This document shows, in pieces, positions 44,932 through 54,713 of a stretch of 64,000 bases of DNA. The notes under the pieces are model-generated. The model did not search any database, was not told the DNA's origin, and was given only the letters and a program-made list of their open reading frames with translations. Within the stretch, counting starts at the first letter, position 1. Each line of letters begins with the position of its first letter. A program made the position numbers and the translations under genes. The stretch is taken from the NCBI RefSeq assembly GCF_007971025.1, contig NZ_CP042436.1, positions 3,224,001 to 3,288,000 of the forward strand, in the 5' to 3' direction. Source of the stretch: Mucilaginibacter ginsenosidivorans. GTDB taxonomy: Bacteria; Bacteroidota; Bacteroidia; Sphingobacteriales; Sphingobacteriaceae.

Positions 44932-44962
44932 GATTTCGAATTTCGGATGTGCAATTTCGAAT

Positions 44963-45328
44963 TTACCATTTGAGTCGATTGATATATTTATAAAATGTAA
45001 CTATCAATTCGTCATCGTCACAATATCGGATCATCTCTGAAGGTTCAAATGGTTTCGGGCGATATTCAAAATACCAACGCATATTGTTCACATTTAATGT
45101 AATATGCAAGGTCTCTCTGCCAAGTTCAGCCGGATTATAAATCGTAACTACTAAATTATGCATAGATGTATATGCAAAGAGTTTTTTATCCAAATTACCC
45201 TTACGAATAAATCGAATTAGCGCGAGCATGCTTTCATAGGGGAACCCCAAATTCTCATACTTTTCCTCAAGCTTCTCCCAAGGAATAATCTTGACTAATC
45301 CAGGTCTGTATTTATAACTGTTATACAC
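44963..45328 (-). CDS. Hypothetical protein
   Basis: A 121-residue soluble protein I do not recognise. It has no signal peptide or helix. The N-terminal half is helical with a RFIRKGNLDKKL segment; the C-terminal half alternates strands (HNLVVTIYNPAEL, TLHITLNVNNMRWYFEYRP) and ends DDDELIVTFYKYINRLKW. It is AT-rich compared with smpB. A Bacteroidota-restricted small protein is most likely; its size and fold would suit an immunity or adaptor protein, but no partner is visible. Confidence 0.55.
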   Translation of the reverse strand: MYNSYKYRPGLVKIIPWEKLEEKYENLGFPYESMLALIRFIRKGNLDKKLFAYTSMHNLVVTIYNPAELGRETLHITLNVNNMRWYFEYRPKPFEPSEMIRYCDDDELIVTFYKYINRLKW

Positions 45329-45372
45329 GTAGATGAATATAAGGAGTTAATTTGATTTTTCAAAAACCAAAC

Positions 45373-45822
45373 CTACCGCTTCATCGCCCGTTCCATTTCC
45401 ACTTTAGTATCGCGCTCTTTCAAACTTTCACGCTTGTCATAGGTTTTCTTGCCTTGTGCCAGCCCTATTTCCAACTTGGCAAAACCGCGTTCGCTTATAA
45501 ACAAAGCTAAAGGAACAATGGTTAATCCCTTCTCCTCGCCACGGGTTTGCAGTTTTTTTAGTTCTTTTTTGTTGAGCAATAACACCCGATCGCGTTTGGC
45601 TTCGTGGTTGTAGAATGAGCCGTAGGAGTATTCCGAAATATGAAGGTTTCGGACAAATAGTTGCCCATCTATAAAGGTGCAAAATGCATCATTCAGATTC
45701 GCCTTGCCTTCGCGGATAGATTTGATCTCGGTCCCCAGCAATTTTATACCGGCTGTATATTTATCCAGTATGGCGTATTCAAAATAGGCACGTTTGTTCT
45801 TTATATAGATATCCTGGCTCAT
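45373..45822 (-). CDS. smpB: SsrA-binding protein
   Basis: A 149-residue basic protein that carries tmRNA into stalled ribosomes. Landmarks are [34 protein letters not shown] at the start, [13 protein letters not shown] and the C-terminal tail [15 protein letters not shown] that enters the mRNA channel. tmRNA itself is not in this window. It ends 44 bases from the hypothetical gene on the same strand. Confidence 0.97.
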   Translation of the reverse strand: MSQDIYIKNKRAYFEYAILDKYTAGIKLLGTEIKSIREGKANLNDAFCTFIDGQLFVRNLHISEYSYGSFYNHEAKRDRVLLLNKKELKKLQTRGEEKGLTIVPLALFISERGFAKLEIGLAQGKKTYDKRESLKERDTKVEMERAMKR

Positions 45823-45841
45823 CGCGGTGCAAATATGCGAA

Positions 45842-47740
45842 TTATTGCGGTTTTACCACCAATACCGGGATATTAACCTTATGCCGAACAGAATTTACTG
45901 TTGTGCCAAATATCAGATCCTTTAGAGCCTTATGCCCGTGCGAGCCCATCACCAGGAATTCTATCTGTTCATCCTTTACAATTTGCGCAATGGACTTCGC
46001 AGCTCTTCCAAAACCGATCTTACTTTCGGCATGGTACCCCAGCTCCTGCATCGAAGTAACATATTTTTCCAGGTTGTCCACATCGCTTTGTGTTTCGTGG
46101 TCCATGGTGTCCGTTCCATAATAACGCGCCCCCGCAGTTTCAACCACGTGTATCAACTTATAGTGCGCCCTTTTCCCGCCCTGCATAATCGCATGCCTGA
46201 TGCAGTCTTTATCGTTTTTAGAAAAATCGATGGTTATGCCAATCGTTTTATAAATTATCGGCGCAAGGTCGGTAATAGCAGTAGCTAAACCATGTGGCAC
46301 CTGTGCAGGCATATCTTTATGTTTAAACAATAAAGGTCTTAAAAATACATATATTAACAGCACACCGACCGCAATTGTTATGGGTACCACCAAACCATAA
46401 ATCAATACTCCCGACTGCGGGTAAGCAGCGATCCAATCCTTTATCTGATCGATCACCAGTTTTGCATTCAAGCCGAGTATCAGTACGGCACATGCCCAGG
46501 CAAGTAACTTTACCTTATTGCTTATGGAGAATATCCCCATCCGTTTACGATCGGATACAAAGTGGATAAGAGGTATCACCGCAAACCCTAATTGTAGGCT
46601 CAGCACAACCTGGCTAAGGATAATGAGTTTACCCAGGCCATCCTCACCAAAATAAATAATGGTGAACATAGCCGGGACTATTGCCAGCAAGCGTGTAAGC
46701 AAACGGCGCAACCATGGTTCGATGCGCAGATTGATATGCCCTTCCATGATGATCTGCCCGGCAAGTGTACCCGTTACGGTGGAACTCTGTCCTGATGCTA
46801 TCAGGGCGATCGCAAACAGGGTGGGGGCCACCTTTCCGAAAATGTGTTCCAGCAGCTTATAAGCATCTTTGATCTCCGCAACCTCAAAATAGCCATTGCG
46901 GAAGAAGGCGCCCGCTGCCAGTATCAATATCGCCGCGTTCACGAAGAAGGCCAGGTTTAACGCTATGGTTGTGTCAAACAGGTTAAATTTGATAGCTGTT
47001 TTAATACCTTCGTCGGTCTTTGTTATTCTTCGGGTTTGAACCAATGACGAGTGCAGGTATAAATTATGCGGCATTACCGTTGCGCCAATTATACCGATAG
47101 TAATGTACAGCATTTGCTGCGTTGCATGGTCGGATTTAAAAAGGTTAGTTGGAATAAATCCCTTTGCTATCTCTTTAATGTCTGGCTGTACAATAAACAT
47201 CTCCACCAGGAACGAGACGCCGATAATAAATATCATGGAGATAATAAAGCCCTCCAGTTTGCGCATTCCGCGGTTCATCAGGAACAGCATCAGTATGGTG
47301 TCCGTCAATGTTAGCGAAACACCCCATATCAACGGAAGGTTAAATAAAAGCTTTAAACCGATTGCCATACCGATTATTTCGGCGAGATCGCAGGCTATAA
47401 TAGCTATTTGCGCCAGCAGGTAAAGAAAGAAGTTAGCAAAACGCGGATAAGCGTTCTTTGATGCCTGGGCCAGGTCGAGCCCTCGTACGATCCCCAATCT
47501 TGCGGCTAATGATTGCAGTAACAGTGCCACCAGGTTAGATACGAAAAGCACCCAGATCAGCTTATACCCGAAAGCGCTGCCACCTGCAATATCCGTGGCC
47601 CAGTTGCCCGGGTCCATATAACCAACGCTGATGAGGTATGCCGGACCTATAAAAGCCATTAACCTCCGCCAGCCTGTTTTGTTGTCGGTGGTAATGGAGC
47701 TATGGACATTGCTCAGCGATTTGCCGTGTTCGTGGCTCAT
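45842..47740 (-). CDS. mntH: NRAMP divalent metal transporter fused to a universal stress (Usp) domain
   Basis: A 632-residue fusion. Residues about 25-470 are an NRAMP transporter for Mn2+ or Fe2+ with the metal ligands Asp43 and Asn46 (MDPGNW) and Met223 (TVMPHN), the residues that favour soft metals over magnesium. From about 490 a universal stress domain follows, with the ATP-binding pattern [16 protein letters not shown] near the end. Plain MntH proteins are about 420 residues, so the fused domain is extra and probably senses nucleotides or stress to tune transport. The start overlaps the mntR stop by ATGA, so metal-responsive control is expected. Confidence 0.95.
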   Translation of the reverse strand: MSHEHGKSLSNVHSSITTDNKTGWRRLMAFIGPAYLISVGYMDPGNWATDIAGGSAFGYKLIWVLFVSNLVALLLQSLAARLGIVRGLDLAQASKNAYPRFANFFLYLLAQIAIIACDLAEIIGMAIGLKLLFNLPLIWGVSLTLTDTILMLFLMNRGMRKLEGFIISMIFIIGVSFLVEMFIVQPDIKEIAKGFIPTNLFKSDHATQQMLYITIGIIGATVMPHNLYLHSSLVQTRRITKTDEGIKTAIKFNLFDTTIALNLAFFVNAAILILAAGAFFRNGYFEVAEIKDAYKLLEHIFGKVAPTLFAIALIASGQSSTVTGTLAGQIIMEGHINLRIEPWLRRLLTRLLAIVPAMFTIIYFGEDGLGKLIILSQVVLSLQLGFAVIPLIHFVSDRKRMGIFSISNKVKLLAWACAVLILGLNAKLVIDQIKDWIAAYPQSGVLIYGLVVPITIAVGVLLIYVFLRPLLFKHKDMPAQVPHGLATAITDLAPIIYKTIGITIDFSKNDKDCIRHAIMQGGKRAHYKLIHVVETAGARYYGTDTMDHETQSDVDNLEKYVTSMQELGYHAESKIGFGRAAKSIAQIVKDEQIEFLVMGSHGHKALKDLIFGTTVNSVRHKVNIPVLVVKPQ

Positions 47741-48387
47741 AGTGCTATCAGCAAATTATTGGCTACTTCGCGGCTGATATGTATTTTATTATTATCAACC
47801 GTCAGGATCACCGAGTGATCGTAGGTGTTTATTTCTGCTATTTTGATCTTTTTACCAATGATCAAATTCATTTTCTCAAGATATTGGAGGAAAGCGGCGG
47901 AGTGTTCCCTGACCCCTGAAATTATTCCCGTATTGTCAACCAGCAAAGCAGACACCGGTTTCAATTCGTGCGCCTTAAATTTTCCATGCTGATCGGGTAT
48001 GGGGTCGCCATGCGGGTCGTATTTCGGGCGACCCATAAACTCGTCGAGACGATCGACAAGCTCCTTTGACGAAATATGCTCAAGCTCTTCGGCAACCTCG
48101 TGCACTTGGTCCCATTTAAAATTGAGTTTTTCCACCAGGAAGTACTCCCACAACCTGTGTTTCCTCACGATGCTCAACGCGACCTTTTCACCGGCGCCTG
48201 TTAATGTTACACCCTGGTATTTGGTGTAATTGATCAACTCTTTTTCGGCCAGCTTCTTCAGCATATCCGTTACCGACGCCGCTTTTGTGCTTAACGACGC
48301 GGCGATCTGGTTGGTGCTGACGCTTTCCGACTGGATGGAAAGATGGTAGATGGCCTTTAAATAATTCTCCTCTGTGAATGTATGCAT
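47737..48387 (-). CDS. mntR: DtxR-family metal-dependent regulator
   Basis: A 216-residue regulator. The winged helix is FTEENYLKAIYHLSI...IAASLSTKAASVTDMLKKL, the dimerisation helices and metal site follow (VAEELEHISSKELVDRLDEF, then Asp/His-rich YDPHGDPIPDQHG) and the last 75 residues resemble a FeoA/SH3-like domain. It is first in an operon with the NRAMP-Usp transporter. A perfect DtxR-like box lies 22 bases upstream, directly behind the -7 element, so it likely represses its own operon when Mn2+ or Fe2+ is plentiful. Confidence 0.95.
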   Translation of the reverse strand: MHTFTEENYLKAIYHLSIQSESVSTNQIAASLSTKAASVTDMLKKLAEKELINYTKYQGVTLTGAGEKVALSIVRKHRLWEYFLVEKLNFKWDQVHEVAEELEHISSKELVDRLDEFMGRPKYDPHGDPIPDQHGKFKAHELKPVSALLVDNTGIISGVREHSAAFLQYLEKMNLIIGKKIKIAEINTYDHSVILTVDNNKIHISREVANNLLIAL

Positions 48388-48392
48388 TTAAG

Positions 48393-48424
48393 CAAATCTA
48401 ATTAAAAATTTAGATTAGTCTAAA
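48393..48424 (-). promoter_or_regulatory. mntR-mntH promoter with DtxR-type operator
   Basis: The minus strand has TAGATTTG (48393-48400), an exact -7 element, ending 5 bases before the mntR start. TTTAGATTAGTCTAAA (48409-48424), a perfect 6-bp-arm palindrome of the DtxR type (compare TTAGGTTAGCCTAA), lies just upstream of it in the -33/-7 spacer. A second overlapping dyad, AATCTAA (48395-48401) with TTAGATT (48410-48416), surrounds the same region. Confidence 0.8.
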
Positions 48425-48495
48425 AAAAATCTATAAAATTTATTTCGGCCTAAATTGTTTTAAAAGAAATTTTATTCTGTTGATTAAGGAAAAAC

Positions 48496-48503
48496 TATAT
48501 TTG
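48496..48503 (+). promoter_or_regulatory. -7 element directly before the Lrp-family gene
   Basis: TATATTTG matches TAnnTTTG exactly and ends 8 bases before the start codon, which predicts a leader of only a few bases. Confidence 0.55.
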
Positions 48504-48511
48504 TACCCATC

Positions 48512-48982
48512 ATGGCTGCTGAACTTGACAAAATTGACCTGCAGATACTCAGGATTTTACAGGACAATGGAAGGATAACCAACTTACAGTTATCCAATGA
48601 AATAGGCTTATCGCCTGCGCCCACCCTGGAACGCGTACGTAAACTGGAAAATGCGGAGTACATCAAAAGCTACCACGCACTTGTAGACGAGGAAAAGCTG
48701 GGCCTCGGCATCAAAACATTTATCCAGGTTTCGCTTGATTTTCACAAGAATAATACGATCCAGGTATTCCTGGACGAGATACAAAAGATAAAGGAAGTTA
48801 CAGAATGCCATCACGTAACCGGTCAGTGCGATTTCCTGCTTAAGGTATACGTTAAAGACATTAAATCATACGAGCAACTCATCATGGAAAAGATCAGCCG
48901 CATACCGGTTGTAAAAACTTTCCAAACCATGATGATCATGTCGACCAGCAAAAAAGAGCCGATAGTGCCGTTGGAATACTAA
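48512..48982 (+). CDS. Lrp/AsnC-family transcriptional regulator
   Basis: A 156-residue regulator. The N-terminal HTH is KIDLQILRILQDNGRITNLQLSNEIGLSPAPTLERVRKLE, followed by a RAM/AsnC ligand-binding domain (EVTECHHVTGQCDFLLKVYVKD). These proteins bind amino acids and form octamers. It is divergent from mntR with 124 bases shared between them and has its own near-leaderless promoter. Targets unknown. Confidence 0.95.
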   Translation: MAAELDKIDLQILRILQDNGRITNLQLSNEIGLSPAPTLERVRKLENAEYIKSYHALVDEEKLGLGIKTFIQVSLDFHKNNTIQVFLDEIQKIKEVTECHHVTGQCDFLLKVYVKDIKSYEQLIMEKISRIPVVKTFQTMMIMSTSKKEPIVPLEY

Positions 48983-49050
48983 TTGTTGATTTACTGAATT
49001 ATTTAATGACTGAATATCAATAATTCTATAATTCAATCATTCAGTAATTA

Positions 49051-49728
49051 TTAATGTATTTGCCAATCAATAGGTTCCTTCCCTTCTTTTACCAATATCT
49101 CATTTGTTTTTGAGAACGGCCTGGAACCAAAGAATCCCCTGTCAGCAGAAAACGGCGATGGGTGAGGAGATTTGATGATAAAGTGTTTAGACTTATCGAT
49201 CAGTTCGGCTTTGGCCTGTGCATACGCTCCCCACAGGATGAAAACAATACCTTCTTTTTTGTCAGATATAGTTTTGATCACCTGGTCGGTAAATTCCTCC
49301 CAGCCTTTTTTTTGATGCGATGCAGGGCTGCTGTCTCTCACTGTAAGCGTTGCGTTTAGTAATAAAACACCCTGTTCCGCCCATTCGGTCAGGTCGCCAT
49401 GATTTGGTATTGTAAAACCCGGGATATCCGTTGCCAGTTCCTTATAAATATTTTTAAGTGATGGCGGCGGTGTTATGCTTTTTTGCACCGAAAATGACAA
49501 ACCATGCGCCTGGTTAACTCCATGATAGGGGTCCTGGCCCAATATCACTACTTTCAGTCCATCAAAAGGTGTTTTTTTGAATGCATTGAAAATATCCGCG
49601 CCTTTGGGATATATTTTATAGCCTGCATCCTTTTCGTGTTTTAAAAATTTTTTGAGTTTGATCATATAGTCCTTCTCAAACTCGCCCTGTAAAACTTTCA
49701 GCCAGGATGGTTCTAAATCTATCGCCAT
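49051..49728 (-). CDS. ung: Uracil-DNA glycosylase
   Basis: A 225-residue family-1 UDG that removes uracil from DNA. The active-site loop [18 protein letters not shown] (water-activating Asp), [22 protein letters not shown], and the DNA-intercalating loop [18 protein letters not shown] are all present. It converges with the Lrp-family gene across 68 bases holding an AT-rich imperfect dyad. It is divergent from the TPR-like membrane gene. Confidence 0.97.
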   Translation of the reverse strand: MAIDLEPSWLKVLQGEFEKDYMIKLKKFLKHEKDAGYKIYPKGADIFNAFKKTPFDGLKVVILGQDPYHGVNQAHGLSFSVQKSITPPPSLKNIYKELATDIPGFTIPNHGDLTEWAEQGVLLLNATLTVRDSSPASHQKKGWEEFTDQVIKTISDKKEGIVFILWGAYAQAKAELIDKSKHFIIKSPHPSPFSADRGFFGSRPFSKTNEILVKEGKEPIDWQIH

Positions 49729-49802
49729 AAATATTTATGCAGATGTTGGTTAAGACTACAAATAAACGGATATTTGCAATCTGTTTTATAGTTCATAAAA
49801 TT

Positions 49803-50354
49803 ATGTCAAATCTTGTTCGGCTTATTATTGCCTGCGTTGTTGCCGGAGCGGGCGTTACTCTTTGTGGCTTCGGTTTTTGGGGATGGGGGATATTGGTGTT
49901 TTTTATTGGGGGGCTTATCCTGCTAACTTATTTCTTTAACGAAAACATGATCATTGCGCAGTTTTACCTGCGCAAGGAGAATTCAGAAAAAGCCGACCAA
50001 TGGCTTGGCAAAATAACCGATTATGAAAAGCAACTGAACAAAAATCAGCATGGTTACTATAATTTGTTGCTTGGCTTGATGGAATCGCGCAAGGCGCCGC
50101 TGAAATCAGAAAAGTTCTTCAAGAAAGCCTTGTCGTTAGGCATGAAAATGTCACACAACGTTGCTCTTGCTAAATTGAGCCTTGCGGGCATTGCGATGGC
50201 TAAACGTAATAAGCGCGAAGCGCAGATGTATCTTTCTGAGGCAAGTAAAGATGATAAGAATAAACTGCTTGCCGACCAGATAAAGATGATGAAGGCGCAG
50301 ATGGCGCAAATGGATAAACAGCAGGCAGTGCGTGGCGGATACCGCCAGTATTAG
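49803..50354 (+). CDS. Two-helix membrane protein with TPR-like region
   Basis: About 183 residues from the ATG giving MSNLVRLIIACVV; an upstream ATG at 49737 is less likely. Two helices (about 5-45) form an anchor. The soluble part has paired helices (SEKADQWLGKITDYEKQL, SEKFFKKALSLGMKMS, NKREAQMYLSEASKD) that suit tetratricopeptide-like repeats, and the end is Lys/Met/Gln-rich. Function unknown. A bidirectional hairpin terminator follows. Confidence 0.75.
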   Translation: MSNLVRLIIACVVAGAGVTLCGFGFWGWGILVFFIGGLILLTYFFNENMIIAQFYLRKENSEKADQWLGKITDYEKQLNKNQHGYYNLLLGLMESRKAPLKSEKFFKKALSLGMKMSHNVALAKLSLAGIAMAKRNKREAQMYLSEASKDDKNKLLADQIKMMKAQMAQMDKQQAVRGGYRQY

Positions 50355-50360
50355 TCAAAA

Positions 50361-50397
50361 AAATAGGCTTTAAAAAGATGATCTTTAAAGCCTATTT
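50361..50397. terminator. Bidirectional hairpin terminator
   Basis: AAATAGGCTTTAAA (50361-50374) pairs exactly with TTTAAAGCCTATTT (50384-50397) across a 9-base loop, with A and T runs outside. It lies between convergent genes; the stop codon of the small minus-strand gene is inside the stem. Confidence 0.85.
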
Positions 50398-50604
50398 CTC
50401 TTCAATAAAGCTGTAATAGTCCGGTTCAGATGAAGAGTTCAATCTTGCCGGTACATATTTCTCTGGCGTCGGCAGATGGTCGTCCGATGGGTTCGCCACC
50501 TCAACTATTTTCAGCAGACTTCTTATAAACGACAGGTCGAAAGTACTCCTGTTCAATTTGATAAGATATTCGTTTTCGGTAATTTCTAATATTGAGCTAG
50601 TCAT
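50392..50604 (-). CDS. Hypothetical small protein
   Basis: A 70-residue acidic soluble protein. A beta strand (SILEITENEYLIKLN) leads into a helix (DLSFIRSLLKIVEV) and an extended tail (SSEPDYYSFIEEK). The size and strand-helix pattern could suit an antitoxin-like protein, but no toxin gene is adjacent, so I make no such claim. Its stop lies in the hairpin terminator. Confidence 0.6.
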   Translation of the reverse strand: MTSSILEITENEYLIKLNRSTFDLSFIRSLLKIVEVANPSDDHLPTPEKYVPARLNSSSEPDYYSFIEEK

Positions 50605-50772
50605 AATGTTTGCATAACTTGTGTAATTATAAAGTTATACAGACATTTTGATGCCAAAGTTTTATCAATTTTATTATTTTATTAACAAATTGTAAACAGT
50701 TGGCTGTTGAAAATGTGCGGTTTGCAAAAAATAACGATGTCAACCGCAAATTAAAAACTGTTGATTTATCGC

Positions 50773-52491
50773 TCAGAACCAACTCATCACAACTTCCTTG
50801 GCAGGCATCGTAATATCCAGCTTCAACTTTTTACGCATACCGCCCAGGTCATTAAAAACTTTGTTCGGGTTGGCGGCTTTTAATTCTTCTACGGTGTTGA
50901 ATCCCATTTTATTCAACACCTGTACCCATTCTGCGGGCACGCCGATATTGATAAAATCATCAACAGTTGCCACTTTAGCCTTCTTTTCAGGGCGCATCTG
51001 CGGAAAAAATAAAACCTCCTGTATCGTATGCTGGTTGGTAAGCAACATTACCAAACGGTCGATACCGATACCCAAACCCGAGGTTGGCGGCATGCCATAT
51101 TCTAAGGCACGCAAAAAATCTTCATCCATCGCCATAGCTTCTTCATCTCCGCGCCCGGCTAACTTCAGCTGCTCTTCAAAGCGCTCACGCTGATCTATCG
51201 GGTCGTTTAGCTCCGAGTAGGCATTAGCAATTTCCTTACCGTTCACAAATAGCTCAAAACGTTCAACCAACCCGTCCTTGCTGCGGTGTTTTTTAGCAAG
51301 CGGTGTCATTTCAATGGGGTAGTCGGTAATATAGGTCGGTTGTATCAGGTTAGCCTCCACTTTAGCACCGAATATCTCATCTATCAGTTTGCCCTTGCCC
51401 ATGGTAGCGTCGGTCTCAATGCCAAGATCTTTACATGTTTTCAGCAAGCCGTCTTCATCCATGGCCGACACATCAATGCCGGTGTATTTTTGGATCGATT
51501 CATACATCGATAATCTTTCATAGGGTCCTGCAAAGTTGATCTCGTTATTACCTACCTGTACCACCGGAATGCCGTGTACGGCCCGCGTCACTTCTTCAAG
51601 GCAGTTTTCAACCATTTGCATCATCCAGATATAGTCCTTGTAAGCGACGTAGATCTCCATTGACGTAAATTCCGGGTTATGCGTACGGTCCATACCTTCG
51701 TTGCGGAACATCTTGCCAAACTCATAAACGCCGTCAAAGCCGGCCACGATCAGTCTTTTTAGGTACAATTCATTCGCGATACGGAGAAAGAGCTCCATAT
51801 CCAAAGTGTTATGATGCGTTTTAAATGGCCTTGCCGCTGCGCCACCGTGAACAGGCTGCAAAATGGGAGTTTCCACCTCCATCCAGCCCTGCTTGTTAAA
51901 GTAATCGCGCATAGTGTTGATCACCTTAGAGCGGTTAACGAATATTTGTTTAAATTCGGGATTAACGGTCAAATCCACATACCGCTGGCGGTAACGCATT
52001 TCAGGATCAGTAAACCCGTCATGAATGGTGCCATCCTCTTCACGCTTTACAACAGGCAGCGGCTTTATTGATTTTGATAAAACGAACAGCTCACTGACAT
52101 GCACAGATATCTCGCCCGTTTGAGTTATGAAAGCGTAACCCTTCACCCCAATATAATCGCCTATATCCAACAGCTTTTTGAATACGGTATTGTACATGGT
52201 TTTATCTTCGCCGGGGCAAATGTCGTCGCGCTTCAGGTATATCTGGATACGCCCGGTCGAGTCCTGCAACTCGGCAAACGAGGCACTGCCCATGATGCGG
52301 CGCGTCATGATACGACCTGCTAAAACCACATTCTGATAAGTATCGGCGTTGGCGTTAAAATTATCCAGTATATCCTGCGCAAATGCGGTTACATTAAATG
52401 CCTCGGCCGGGTATGGATTGATCCCAAGGGCACGAAGCTGCTGCAACGATTCGCGGCGTAAAATTTCCTGTTCGGATAGGTTAGTACTCAT
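50773..52491 (-). CDS. lysS: Lysyl-tRNA synthetase, class II
   Basis: A 572-residue synthetase that charges tRNA-Lys. The anticodon-binding OB fold is N-terminal ([19 protein letters not shown]). Class II motif 2 appears as [20 protein letters not shown] and motif 3 as [13 protein letters not shown]. About 60 residues follow motif 3 ([19 protein letters not shown] and onward to VVMSWF), a C-terminal extension absent from E. coli LysS and typical of Bacteroidota. It is a single-gene unit, divergent from the AraC gene. Confidence 0.97.
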   Translation of the reverse strand: MSTNLSEQEILRRESLQQLRALGINPYPAEAFNVTAFAQDILDNFNANADTYQNVVLAGRIMTRRIMGSASFAELQDSTGRIQIYLKRDDICPGEDKTMYNTVFKKLLDIGDYIGVKGYAFITQTGEISVHVSELFVLSKSIKPLPVVKREEDGTIHDGFTDPEMRYRQRYVDLTVNPEFKQIFVNRSKVINTMRDYFNKQGWMEVETPILQPVHGGAAARPFKTHHNTLDMELFLRIANELYLKRLIVAGFDGVYEFGKMFRNEGMDRTHNPEFTSMEIYVAYKDYIWMMQMVENCLEEVTRAVHGIPVVQVGNNEINFAGPYERLSMYESIQKYTGIDVSAMDEDGLLKTCKDLGIETDATMGKGKLIDEIFGAKVEANLIQPTYITDYPIEMTPLAKKHRSKDGLVERFELFVNGKEIANAYSELNDPIDQRERFEEQLKLAGRGDEEAMAMDEDFLRALEYGMPPTSGLGIGIDRLVMLLTNQHTIQEVLFFPQMRPEKKAKVATVDDFINIGVPAEWVQVLNKMGFNTVEELKAANPNKVFNDLGGMRKKLKLDITMPAKEVVMSWF

Positions 52492-52581
52492 GTATAAAAC
52501 GGTGCTTCAATAAGGTTGCAAAAATAGCGTTTTTTGTAATACACCGGGGATGTTATCAGCTGTATCAACTGCAAAAATGGC

Positions 52582-52589
52582 TAACTTTG
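52582..52589 (+). promoter_or_regulatory. -7 element directly before the AraC-family gene
   Basis: TAACTTTG matches TAnnTTTG exactly and ends only 4 bases before the ATG, so the transcript would be leaderless if this ATG is used. Confidence 0.5.
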
Positions 52590-52593
52590 TTAC

Positions 52594-53487
52594 ATGTATG
52601 CGTCTCTTGTCGAAAATATCATTCCCAAATATAGTCTCAAACAGGCTAGCGATGCCGAGTTCGATCTGTTCATGATAAAAGAACTTAATGGCGAATACAG
52701 CCAACACCCTTCTATATTTCTGGCACCGCACCGCAAGGATTATTATTTGTTTGCGTTTGTAAAAGATGGTAGCAGCCGGCATTGGGTTGATATGACACCT
52801 TATGTCTTAAAGCCCGATACTTTCTATTTTTCTGTGCCACACCAGGTACATGTAAAGGAGCACTCAAGGCCCTTGATCGGCACGATGCTTTGTTTTACAG
52901 ACGATTTCTTAGCTATGGAAGAAAATTTGTCTCTAAGGCAATTACCCGTTATCCAAAATTTACACAACGGCCATGAACTTAATCTTACAACAGAAAATGT
53001 AAAGTTCATTGAAGACATAATGGCTAAAATGTTAATTGAAAATAGTGCTAACAATAACTTACATTATAGCATGTTGCTGGCCTACCTGCGCGTATTGTTG
53101 ATTTATTTAAGCCGCATTTATACAGAGCAATTTGTAAAGCCGGCGGGACAATCGGAACGGGTTCTGTTGAATAGATTTAAGGCGTTGATTGAAGAACGAT
53201 ATCTTGAATTACATGACGTAGCTGGCTACGCCGACCTATTGCATATTTCCGGCGGCCACCTGAATGATGTGGTGAAATTTCAAAGTGGTAAAACTGCTAT
53301 TGAGCATATTCATGAAAGGCTGACGCTGGAGGCCAAACGATTGCTCTTCCATACCGAACATTCCATAAAAGAAATAGCTTACCGCCTTGGTTTTTACGAT
53401 GCCTCCTATTTTAATCGCTTTTTTAAACGCATAAGCGGTCAAACCCCCTTAATGTTTCGCAATAGCTCCCGCGAAATGTACCATTGA
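52594..53487 (+). CDS. AraC-family transcriptional regulator
   Basis: A 297-residue regulator. An N-terminal cupin-like sensor (about 20-150, with FLAPHRKDYYLFAFVKDG) precedes the double HTH: LLHISGGHLNDVVKFQSGKTA and IKEIAYRLGFYDASYFNRFFKRISGQTP. It probably controls the following ester cyclase-SDR pair, which starts 70 bases downstream on the same strand. Effector unknown. Confidence 0.93.
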   Translation: MYASLVENIIPKYSLKQASDAEFDLFMIKELNGEYSQHPSIFLAPHRKDYYLFAFVKDGSSRHWVDMTPYVLKPDTFYFSVPHQVHVKEHSRPLIGTMLCFTDDFLAMEENLSLRQLPVIQNLHNGHELNLTTENVKFIEDIMAKMLIENSANNNLHYSMLLAYLRVLLIYLSRIYTEQFVKPAGQSERVLLNRFKALIEERYLELHDVAGYADLLHISGGHLNDVVKFQSGKTAIEHIHERLTLEAKRLLFHTEHSIKEIAYRLGFYDASYFNRFFKRISGQTPLMFRNSSREMYH

Positions 53488-53557
53488 TCCCCGTTTCTGT
53501 CCTATCCTTAGCATTTTCTGCACCAGTACTTTTGTTTCGTTTTAAAAAAAGCAAAAG

Positions 53558-53977
53558 ATGACGGAACAGGAAAAACAAAACAAAGCGATTGTAATTCGCT
53601 TTAATAAGGAAGTACTTGAAAAAGGTAATATCGACGTTATAAATGAGGTCATTCATCCCGATTTTATTAACCACACAGCCCCTGCAAGTGCACGAGGGCC
53701 GCAGGGAATAATTGACTTCACGATCAACATCCTGCAAAAATCATTATCCGGTATCCGTGTTGAGATACACGACCAGGTACTTGAGGACGAGAAAGTTGTT
53801 ACACGTAAAACTATCTCAGGAACTCACATTGCAGCCTTTATGGGAATTCCCGCAAGCGGTAGGGAAGTGACGATCAGCATAATAGACATCATTATACTTA
53901 AGGACGGTCAATATACAGATCACTGGAGTATCCGCGATTTACAGGATGTTATAGAAAAATCATTAGGTCGCTTATGA
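53558..53977 (+). CDS. SnoaL-like ester cyclase
   Basis: A 139-residue cone-shaped alpha+beta barrel of the SnoaL/ester cyclase family: NKAIVIRFNKEVLEKGNIDVINEVIHPDFINHT, then GPQGIIDFTINIL, and the final DHWSIRDLQDVIEKSLG. The His-Asp pair characteristic of the aldol-type cyclases (HPDF, DHW) is present. In soil bacteria such stand-alone copies rarely act in polyketide pathways, so the substrate is open. Its stop overlaps the SDR start by ATGA. Confidence 0.88.
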   Translation: MTEQEKQNKAIVIRFNKEVLEKGNIDVINEVIHPDFINHTAPASARGPQGIIDFTINILQKSLSGIRVEIHDQVLEDEKVVTRKTISGTHIAAFMGIPASGREVTISIIDIIILKDGQYTDHWSIRDLQDVIEKSLGRL

Positions 53978-54711
53978 AAACAGCATTGATAACGGGAGCA
54001 AATAAAAGCATCGGCTTCGAAGTAGCGCAGCAATTGTTGCAGGCAGGCTATTACGTTTACCTCGGCAGCCGGGATTCGGAAAAGGGAGAGCAGGCGGTTG
54101 CTAAATTTAAGTCGCAAGGACTGGACCAGGTAGAAGTTATTCAGATTGACGTAAGCAATTCGGCAACCATTCATACTGCAAGAGTAGAATTAGGAAACAA
54201 GATCACTTCGCTGGATGTTTTGATTAACAACGCGGGAATCAGGGGAGAAGGTGACCCAAGCGCATCATTCATCACACCAAAAGCCATCAGGGACGTGTTC
54301 AATACCAATTTCTTCGGAACGATAGAAATGACCCAAGCCTTTCTCGATCTGTTAAGGGCATCCGATGCACCCCGGATAGTTAACGTTACATCCGGCCTGA
54401 CGTCGTTAACTTTGCATAGCGACCCAAACTGGAAGTATTATAAATTTAAAGGTGCTGCATATGGTCCTTCGAAAACAGCTTTGAACGCATACACCATTGC
54501 TCTCGCGTTTGAATTGCGCGATACCCCTTTTAAGATTAATGCAGTTGACCCCGGTTACACCGCTACCGATTTTAACCAGCACCAAGGGACTGGAACAGTA
54601 GAAGATGCCGCCGCCCGCATAGTCAAATATGCAACAATAGGACAGGATGGGCCAACCGGCGGTTTTTTTAGCGATGATAATAACCCGGAAACGGGTGTAA
54701 GCCCCTGGTGA
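53974..54711 (+). CDS. Short-chain dehydrogenase/reductase (SDR)
   Basis: A 245-residue classical SDR. The cofactor motif is TGANKSIGFEVAQQL, the structural NNAG motif is present (VLINNAGIRGEG), and the catalytic Tyr-x-x-x-Lys is AYGPSKTAL with the upstream Ser in VTSGL. It likely uses NADP(H) (no Asp after the second strand; YLGSRDSEKGEQ). It is coupled to the ester cyclase and downstream of the AraC regulator. It ends 2 bases from the convergent propeller gene. Confidence 0.93.
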   Translation: MKTALITGANKSIGFEVAQQLLQAGYYVYLGSRDSEKGEQAVAKFKSQGLDQVEVIQIDVSNSATIHTARVELGNKITSLDVLINNAGIRGEGDPSASFITPKAIRDVFNTNFFGTIEMTQAFLDLLRASDAPRIVNVTSGLTSLTLHSDPNWKYYKFKGAAYGPSKTALNAYTIALAFELRDTPFKINAVDPGYTATDFNQHQGTGTVEDAAARIVKYATIGQDGPTGGFFSDDNNPETGVSPW

Positions 54712-54713
54712 GA

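Noticed and set aside
50392..50604. Antitoxin of a toxin-antitoxin pair
   Set aside because: The small protein has no paired toxin gene and no DNA-binding motif.
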